Shown piece by piece: positions 7,408 to 12,230 of a stretch of 18,111 nt of DNA; position 1 is the first letter of the stretch; every line of letters begins with the position of its first letter. Below the pieces are notes generated by a model. It searched no databases, was not told where the DNA came from, and saw only the letters and a program-made list of their open reading frames with translations. This DNA comes from Candidatus Stahliibacteriota bacterium (GTDB taxonomy: Bacteria > Hydrothermota > Tepidihabitantia > B3-TA06), in assembly GCA_030670165.1 (NCBI GenBank), contig DAOVCF010000015.1:1-18111 (forward strand), written 5' to 3'. The translations under genes and the position numbers were made by a program.

Positions 7408-8403
7408 ATGCCTAAGGTAGGTTTCGTTTTCTCCGGTGCCGGCGCTCGCATCGCACAGGAGTGCGCCTTATCCGAGGCGCTTATAGAAGGCCTCACCCCG
7501 TCCGGGCGCAAGATTCGCCCCGACGTCGTCGCTGGAACGAGCGCTGGGGCGTTGAACGCCATTGCTGTGAACGCCGTAATCCGCTCAAAGGAGCAACCCC
7601 AGGCTCCAGCTTTTAGCTGGGACGACTATAAACGAATCCTTTTTGACATGAAAGACGCCAAGATTTTCAACACAACCGCCAGGGGAATCACAAAGATTCT
7701 TCCCAGAAACATCCCTGAAGGATTTGTGCTCGACACCGCTCCTTTTCGCAAATTGCTTGAAGCAACGCTTAAAAAGATGGAATTCGACACTCTGGGCAGC
7801 CTGTATCTTCCTACCTACATCTCGGTGGTCGAGAAAGAATCGGGCAGGATACACAGGTTGTTCAGTCACGACCCCGACCCTGCGGTGCGCGATCTTTCGC
7901 TTGCCGACGCCCTCATGGCCACCTCCGCGGTCCCGGTGGCGTTCAAACCGGTAAAGATCAATGGCCTTGAAGGGGAGTTCGTGGATGGAGGGGTAGGTCG
8001 TGACGGCATCCCGGTGGAGACGATGATTGCCGAGAGGTGCAGGGAGCTTTACGTTATATCAAGGATGCGGGGAAACGATAAGACCGAGGTCGCCGTGTTC
8101 AGGAAGAGGAGACCCAGGATGCCGAAGATTCTCCTGACCGCCCTTCTGTCAACCGAACACCTGATGAACAACCTCTTTGAGTACGGGCTTGTGCTTGCGC
8201 CGTTGATAGCTCGGCAGGCGTTCCTGTACATGCCGAAGCTTACCAAACAGTATCCGATGCTTGGTTTTAGCACCCAGCGAGAGCAGTACGAGGAAACCAT
8301 GGTCTGGGCCAGGAAGAACGATCCCCTGCCGCTCAAGGAAACAGACCTTAAAAAGAGAATGCTTCGGCACTTATCAAAATGGCTGCAGGAGCGAAAAGAA
8401 TAA
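7408..8403 (+). CDS. Patatin-like phospholipase / serine hydrolase
   Basis: This 331-residue protein has the patatin Ser-Asp dyad. The nucleophile elbow is GTSAG (S45) and the aspartate lies in VDGGVGRDG (D193). The N-terminal oxyanion loop reads SGAGARIAQ at 9-17, where the family consensus is GGGxRG, so it is atypical. Fixed further motifs are LSLADALMATSAVP and FKPVKI before the DGG. No signal peptide or membrane segment is evident; it probably acts on lipids or acyl esters in the cytosol or at the membrane face. An AAGGAAG ribosome site lies before the ATG. It starts 10 bases after ribE, so it is the last gene of the serS-ribD-ribE operon. Its job in a flavin operon is not obvious, and the ribE remnant 51 bases downstream suggests it was inserted here. 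Confidence 0.88.
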   Translation: MPKVGFVFSGAGARIAQECALSEALIEGLTPSGRKIRPDVVAGTSAGALNAIAVNAVIRSKEQPQAPAFSWDDYKRILFDMKDAKIFNTTARGITKILPRNIPEGFVLDTAPFRKLLEATLKKMEFDTLGSLYLPTYISVVEKESGRIHRLFSHDPDPAVRDLSLADALMATSAVPVAFKPVKINGLEGEFVDGGVGRDGIPVETMIAERCRELYVISRMRGNDKTEVAVFRKRRPRMPKILLTALLSTEHLMNNLFEYGLVLAPLIARQAFLYMPKLTKQYPMLGFSTQREQYEETMVWARKNDPLPLKETDLKKRMLRHLSKWLQERKE

Positions 8404-8431
8404 TCCAGAACCCGCAGGATTCGCTTCGTGC

Positions 8432-8458
8432 TCCCCGATTAAAGACGCAGTATTTGAT
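8432..8458 (+). repeat. Decayed module 2 of the dispersed repeat, copy E
   Basis: CCCCGATTAAA, GACGCAGTA and TTTGAT align with copy C at 8708-8733 (CCCCAATCAAA, GACGAAGTA, TTTGAT). The leading GGGG and the closing GGGG are gone and the loop GAAG has become GCAG. The 3' half runs straight into the riboflavin synthase remnant. Just before it, ATTCGCTTCG (8419-8428) matches the reverse complement of the copy B loop, so this stretch looks like a patchwork of broken copies. Confidence 0.6.
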
Positions 8459-8525
8459 AGAAGTGAAAGGATTCAGCCTCATTGCCAAGTACGTGCGTGA
8501 GCAGGCTGAGGGAAAAGATATTTAA
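8454..8525 (+). pseudogene. 3' remnant of a second riboflavin synthase gene
   Basis: In this frame the bases encode LIEVKGFSLIAKYVREQAEGKDI and a TAA stop. The run IAKYVREQ is identical to the C-terminal helix of the intact riboflavin synthase ending at 7398 (DMIAKYVREQ), and LIAKYV is the family's typical ending. At DNA level GCCAAGTACGT is shared, but the flanking codons differ mostly at third positions (GTG/GTT, CGT/CGG, GAG/GAA, CAG/CAA). That is the mark of two coding copies that diverged under selection, not of a recent duplication. No start or upstream domain remains. The open frame is fused at its 5' end to the decayed repeat copy E. Confidence 0.65.
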
Positions 8526-8526
8526 C

Positions 8527-8553
8527 CACAGATTGCACGGATGACACCGATAA
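8527..8553. repeat. Three imperfect 9-bp tandem units (CACNGATNN)
   Basis: CACAGATTG, CACGGATGA and CACCGATAA follow each other without a gap. The core CACNGAT repeats at a 9-base period, resembling the ACCACAGATTACACGGAT-type simple repeat seen between genes in many bacterial genomes. No function is inferred. Confidence 0.55.
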
Positions 8554-8597
8554 AATTTTGCCGGAAGGCATGTACATGTTCTACGTCTACCCAACTT

Positions 8598-8631
8598 AGA
8601 TTACCCCACCCTTGATGGCGAGGGGTAATCT
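8598..8631. repeat. Perfect 10-bp inverted repeat
   Basis: AGATTACCCC (8598-8607) and GGGGTAATCT (8622-8631) pair perfectly around a 14-base loop. No T-run follows on either strand, so it is not a classic terminator. It is part of the 519-base non-coding gap after the patatin gene, whose content is: copy E, the riboflavin synthase remnant, the 9-bp units, this hairpin, another at 8666-8689, copy C, and the aminotransferase promoter and leader. Confidence 0.55.
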
Positions 8632-8665
8632 CTTGCGGAGAGTTTGGGGAAGGGTGAAAACTAGC

Positions 8666-8689
8666 TAGCGAACCTGAAGGTTCACGCTA
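8666..8689. repeat. Hairpin TAGCG-AACC-TGAA-GGTT-CGCTA
   Basis: TAGCG pairs with CGCTA and AACC with GGTT around a TGAA loop, with a two-base CA bulge on the 3' side. There is no T-run. The TACATGTTC sequence that starts within its 3' end (8688-8696) also occurs at 8573-8581, so a 106-base segment with both hairpins is bracketed by 9-bp direct repeats. Confidence 0.45.
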
Positions 8690-8702
8690 CATGTTCCATT
8701 TC

Positions 8703-8738
8703 GGGGTCCCCAATCAAAGACGAAGTATTTGATTGGGG
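8703..8738 (+). repeat. Module 2 of the dispersed repeat, copy C
   Basis: The palindrome GGGGTCCCC is at 8703-8711. Its CCCC begins a perfect 11-bp stem (8708-8718 with 8728-8738) with loop GACGAAGTA carrying GAAG (8722-8725). It ends 9 bases before the -35 box at 8748. Module 1 is absent. Confidence 0.8.
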
Positions 8739-8747
8739 TTTGAGGGG

Positions 8748-8775
8748 TTGACAGCCCGCAGGCGCGTACTATACT
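8748..8775 (+). promoter_or_regulatory. Sigma-70-like promoter of the serine operon
   Basis: A consensus TTGACA (8748-8753) and TATACT (8770-8775) are separated by 16 bp. The expected start is about 8782, giving a leader of about 140 bases before the ATG at 8923. Confidence 0.8.
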
Positions 8776-8821
8776 TAGGTTTGACGGCCTAAGTTCATTG
8801 TCAGATCAGGCTAAAAGATAA

Positions 8822-8920
8822 ATGAGAGATTACACGCAGGCGTCGAGATTGTACGCAAAGATGTGTCAATACCCGGAAGGGTACTTTAGGAGATTAACCC
8901 CCAAACCTCCGAGGAGGTAG
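8822..8920 (+). CDS. Possible leader-peptide ORF (32 codons)
   Basis: Within the aminotransferase leader an ATG at 8822 opens 32 codons: MRDYTQASRLYAK, then a stretch ending in PKPPRR and TAG at 8918-8920. The last sense codons are AGG AGG, which are themselves the Shine-Dalgarno site of the aminotransferase, and the stop lies 2 bases before its ATG. Translation of it would open the SD hairpin at 8905-8918. It has no good ribosome site of its own (only AAAAGATAA upstream) and is not rich in serine or glycine. It could equally be chance. Confidence 0.3.
   Translation: MRDYTQASRLYAKMCQYPEGYFRRLTPKPPRR
8905..8918 (+). promoter_or_regulatory. Hairpin covering the aminotransferase Shine-Dalgarno site
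   Basis: ACCTC (8905-8909) pairs with GAGGT (8914-8918) around a CGAG loop. The 3' arm lies inside AGGAGG (8912-8917), the ribosome site 5 bases before the ATG at 8923. A second small hairpin, TACCC-GGAA-GGGTA, lies upstream at 8870-8883. Together they suggest control of translation initiation, but no known riboswitch class is recognised. Confidence 0.45.
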
Positions 8921-8922
8921 TG

Positions 8923-9993
8923 ATGCATAAGAAACTCTTCATCCCCGGACCCACCGAGGTCCTGCCTGAGGTTCTAGAGGCTCAGACCAAACCCATGTTC
9001 GGTCACCGCATGAAGGAGGCGTCCGAACTGGGAACCTCCATAATCAACAAGCTGAAGAAGGTGCTGGAGACCGACCAGGGAATTATCATATGGACCGCCT
9101 CAGGCTCCCTTATCATGGAAGCTTCGGTCCGCAACTCGGTCAAGAAAGGCGTTTTGGGCACCATCTGCGGCGCGTTCAGCGAGCGCTGGCACAAGATGGC
9201 CAAGGCCAACGGTCTGCCCGCGGGCAAGATAGAGGTAGAATGGGGCAAGGCCATAAAGCCGGAGATGGTGGATGCCGAGCTGGCCACCGGCTCCTACGAC
9301 GTGCTGTGCCTGACCCACAACGAGACCTCTACCGGCGTGATGAACCCTGTCGAGGAAATTGCGGATATGGTTCACGCAAAGTACCCTGACGTGTTTATCC
9401 TGGTAGACGCCGTCTCCTCGCTCACCGGCGTCAAGCTGGATGTCAACTCCTTCGACGTGGTTTTGACCTCTACCCAGAAATGTGTGGCGCTCCCTCCAGG
9501 ACTTTCCTTCTGCACCGTCTCCGACAGGTTCTTCGAGCGGGCCAAGACCATCGAGCACCGCGGCCATTACACCGACTTTCTTTTAATGAAGAAGTACATA
9601 GACGAGCGAGGCGGCCAGACGCCTTCGACCCCGGCGCTCTCCCTGTACAACGCGCTCGACTTCCAGCTCGATCGAATGCTTGCCGAGGGTATGGATAATC
9701 GGTACAAGCGCCATTCGGACATGGCCGAGCGCACCCGCGCATGGATCCGCGAGCACTTCGAACTCTTCCCCGAGCCTGGATACGAATCACAGACCGTGTC
9801 AGTTGGTAAAAACACCAAGGGCATAAGTGTGGCCGATTTGAACAAGAAGCTCGGTGAGCGCGGTCTGGCGATCGCCAACGGCTACGGCTCCAAGCTCAAG
9901 GAAAAGACCTTCCGCATCGCCCATATGGGCGATCTTCAGATGAAAGACATTGACGAGCTATTGGCCGCTATAGACGACATACTCGGCCACTAG
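8923..9993 (+). CDS. Class V PLP aminotransferase (serine/phosphoserine- or alanine-glyoxylate type)
   Basis: This 356-residue fold-type I PLP enzyme is of the alanine-glyoxylate / serine-pyruvate group. It opens with the family mark FIPGPTEV and a GHR at 27-29. The PLP partners are D162 (LVDAVSS) and the Schiff-base lysine K186 in TSTQKC. The LTHNETSTG loop precedes them. Just upstream of serA it most likely supplies the phosphohydroxypyruvate-to-phosphoserine step, as proposed for similar pairs in Thermotoga and related bacteria that lack a classical SerC; glyoxylate transamination is the alternative. I chose the ATG at 8923 over the GTG at 8920 because AGGAGG (8912-8917) is then 5 bases away. 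It is the first gene of a three-gene operon. Confidence 0.9.
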   Translation: MHKKLFIPGPTEVLPEVLEAQTKPMFGHRMKEASELGTSIINKLKKVLETDQGIIIWTASGSLIMEASVRNSVKKGVLGTICGAFSERWHKMAKANGLPAGKIEVEWGKAIKPEMVDAELATGSYDVLCLTHNETSTGVMNPVEEIADMVHAKYPDVFILVDAVSSLTGVKLDVNSFDVVLTSTQKCVALPPGLSFCTVSDRFFERAKTIEHRGHYTDFLLMKKYIDERGGQTPSTPALSLYNALDFQLDRMLAEGMDNRYKRHSDMAERTRAWIREHFELFPEPGYESQTVSVGKNTKGISVADLNKKLGERGLAIANGYGSKLKEKTFRIAHMGDLQMKDIDELLAAIDDILGH

Positions 9994-10002
9994 GAGGATG
10001 TA

Positions 10003-10902
10003 ATGAAGGTTTTAGTAAACGACGCTATCGCTCCCCAGGGCGTCCAGAAGCTAAAGGACGCAGGATTCGAGGTGGTGGTGGATCATCTCGAACCTGAGGA
10101 GCTGAAAGCTCAGATCAAAGACTACGACGCCATAATCGTGCGTTCGGCAACCAAGGTTAAGAGAGAGATCATCGAGGCCGCCGAGAACCTGAAGGCAATC
10201 GGTCGCGCTGGCGTGGGACTGGATAACGTTGACCGCGAGGCAGCCGAATCAAAGGGCATCAAGGTTTTCAACACCCCTGCGGCGACTTCGATATCTGTGG
10301 CCGAGCTGTCCCTGGGCATGATGATTGCCGCCGCGCGTCACATCGCACAGGGAACGGTGAGCCTGAAGCAGGGCCGCTGGGACAAGAAGAAGTTCAAGGG
10401 CGTTGAGCTTTACGGAAAGACCCTGGGGATAATCGGAATGGGCCGAATCGGCTCGGAGATGGCAAAGCGCGTCCAGGCCTTGGGAATGACCGTGTTCTTC
10501 TACGATCCCTACGTCACCGAGTCCCCATTCGGTGTCTCCAAAAATCTGGACGAGCTGCTCAGTGAAGCCGACTTCATCTCTATGCATCTGCCCCATACCG
10601 AGGCAACTCACCACCTCATCAGCACGGCAGAGTTTGCCAAGATGAAGGACGGCGCGATACTCGTGAACGCCGCTCGCGGCGGGGTGGTTGATGAAGAGGC
10701 TTTGTATGAGGCGCTTTCCTCCGGCAAGCTTCGCGCCGCGGCTATAGACGTCTACGAGCAAGAACCGGTGACCGATCACAAGCTTTTTGAACTGGATAAC
10801 GTGGTCTTGACCCCGCACGTGGGCGCTCAGGCCGCAGAAGGGCAGACCCGCGCAGGCATACAGGTTGCAGAAAAGGTCATAGAGGCGCTCAAGGGGTCAT
10901 AA
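10003..10902 (+). CDS. serA: D-3-phosphoglycerate dehydrogenase, short form
   Basis: This enzyme oxidises 3-phosphoglycerate to phosphohydroxypyruvate with NAD, the entry to serine synthesis. Seen are RAGVGLDNVD at about 69, the NAD motif GMGRIG (145-150), and the catalytic triad of the D-2-hydroxyacid dehydrogenases: R225 (NAARGGVVDE), E254 (YEQEPV) and H272 (LTPHVG). At 299 residues it lacks the ACT domain that confers serine feedback on longer SerA forms, so feedback inhibition by that route is not expected. AGGAGG overlaps the preceding stop and is 5 bases from the ATG. The next gene starts on the base after its TAA. D-lactate or other 2-hydroxyacid activity cannot be excluded, but the neighbour supports SerA. 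Confidence 0.9.
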   Translation: MKVLVNDAIAPQGVQKLKDAGFEVVVDHLEPEELKAQIKDYDAIIVRSATKVKREIIEAAENLKAIGRAGVGLDNVDREAAESKGIKVFNTPAATSISVAELSLGMMIAAARHIAQGTVSLKQGRWDKKKFKGVELYGKTLGIIGMGRIGSEMAKRVQALGMTVFFYDPYVTESPFGVSKNLDELLSEADFISMHLPHTEATHHLISTAEFAKMKDGAILVNAARGGVVDEEALYEALSSGKLRAAAIDVYEQEPVTDHKLFELDNVVLTPHVGAQAAEGQTRAGIQVAEKVIEALKGS

Positions 10903-12192
10903 GTGGCGGAAATCCGACCGTTCAAGGGGCTCAGATACAATCCTGAGAAGATAGCGAATCTTTCCGAGGCAATCACCCAGCCATACGACAAGATAACGCC
11001 CCGGATGCAGGCGGAGTATTATGATCGGCATCCTCAAAACTACGTACGGCTGATATTCGGACGCGAAGAAAATCGCTACCAGGAGTCTTTAGACCACTTC
11101 AACAGATGGATGCAAGAAGGACTGCTCCTCAAGGATGCCGAACCCGCCCTCTATCCATACACCCAGACCTATACGATCGAGGGCAACCCTGATCCGATAA
11201 CCCGCACCGGATTCGTCTGCGCGATAAAGCTTCATCCGTACGAGGACAAGGTAGTGCTGCCGCACGAGCGCACACTCAAAGGGCCGAAACAGGATCGCTT
11301 CAAGCTCTTTTCAAAAACCCATAAGAACTACGAGCAGGTGTTCATGCTCTACGGTGATCAGGACCGCAGGATCGAGCAGCTGTTTGAGGCCGCGATGGCC
11401 CAAAAGCCCCTGATGGAGGCGACGGACGATTATGACTGTATCCATCGGGTGTGGCGGGTTGCTGACCCTGAGGTGATCGGCAAGGTCCAGGAGGTTCTTG
11501 CCCCCAAACCGGTAATGATCGCCGACGGTCACCACCGCTACGAGACCGCGCTTGCACTCAGGGAGCATCTTGCAAAGGATCACCCTGACGTCCCCGATCA
11601 AACTGCGTTCAACCACCGCATGGTTACACTGGTTAACCTGTTCGATCCAGGACTCCTGGTGCTTCCTACCCACCGCTACGTAATAAAACTGAAAACCGAC
11701 TTCGATACCGCCAAAGCGGAGATGGCAGAATATTTCGAGATCACGCCGGTTGCCAAGGAAGAACTTGCTGCCAGACTCAAACAGAACGCCGATAGGCACG
11801 CGTTCGGTCTTTATCGCAAGGACGGTTCGTGGTTGTTGGTGCTCAAGGACGAAAAGGTTATGGACCAGGTGATGCCCACCGATCCGCCCCAGATCAAGGC
11901 GCTCGACGTATCGGTACTGCACAATCTGGTGATTGAGCGGCTCCTCGGCATCTCGAAGGAAGAGATCGAGTCATACATCCGCTACGAGCGATACGTTGAT
12001 AAAGCGTTCGAGAACGTGGACTCCGGCTCCTTTGAGATGGCGTTTTTGATGAATCCCACCAGGGTGAAGCAGGTTGAGGCGGTATCGGCGGCAGGGGCCA
12101 GGATGCCGCAGAAGTCAACCGATTTCTACCCGAAGCTGGTTTCCGGTCTGGTGGCGTTCGACGTTTCTCCGGGCGAGGTGCTGCCCTGGTAG
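10903..12192 (+). CDS. DUF1015 family protein, linked to serine biosynthesis
   Basis: This is a full-length (429-residue) DUF1015/COG4198 protein, cytosolic and without membrane segments. The N-terminal block FKGLRYNPEKI...AITQPYDKI and the ADGHHRYETAL motif (D208, H210, H211, R212) are the family's hallmarks. The GTG start directly abuts the serA stop (TAAGTG) and uses AAGGGG within the end of serA, so it is tightly coupled. The family's role is not established to my knowledge. DGHHR-type motifs also occur in ParB-fold enzymes, including the archaeal serine kinase group. With no phosphoserine phosphatase in the operon, an enzyme acting on serine or phosphoserine is a reasonable guess, but only a guess. 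Confidence 0.88.
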   Translation: MAEIRPFKGLRYNPEKIANLSEAITQPYDKITPRMQAEYYDRHPQNYVRLIFGREENRYQESLDHFNRWMQEGLLLKDAEPALYPYTQTYTIEGNPDPITRTGFVCAIKLHPYEDKVVLPHERTLKGPKQDRFKLFSKTHKNYEQVFMLYGDQDRRIEQLFEAAMAQKPLMEATDDYDCIHRVWRVADPEVIGKVQEVLAPKPVMIADGHHRYETALALREHLAKDHPDVPDQTAFNHRMVTLVNLFDPGLLVLPTHRYVIKLKTDFDTAKAEMAEYFEITPVAKEELAARLKQNADRHAFGLYRKDGSWLLVLKDEKVMDQVMPTDPPQIKALDVSVLHNLVIERLLGISKEEIESYIRYERYVDKAFENVDSGSFEMAFLMNPTRVKQVEAVSAAGARMPQKSTDFYPKLVSGLVAFDVSPGEVLPW

Positions 12193-12230
12193 CGGTGATA
12201 GCTTCAAGTTATTAAGAGTAGGAGGAAAGG

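Noticed and set aside
8774..8793. Leader hairpin CTTAGG/CCTAAG of the serine operon
   Set aside because: Its 5' arm overlaps the -10 box and lies before the expected start, so it would not be in the RNA.
8404..8922. CRISPR array or insertion sequence in the largest gap
   Set aside because: There are no regularly spaced identical repeats, no terminal inverted repeats and no transposase frame; the gap is a mosaic of single hairpins and broken repeat copies.
9100..9567. Long open frame on the minus strand (about 155 codons) opposite the aminotransferase
   Set aside because: It mirrors the codon pattern of a strongly recognised gene on the other strand and has no ribosome site or family motif. 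The same holds for other antisense frames such as 10249-10818 and 11311-11922.
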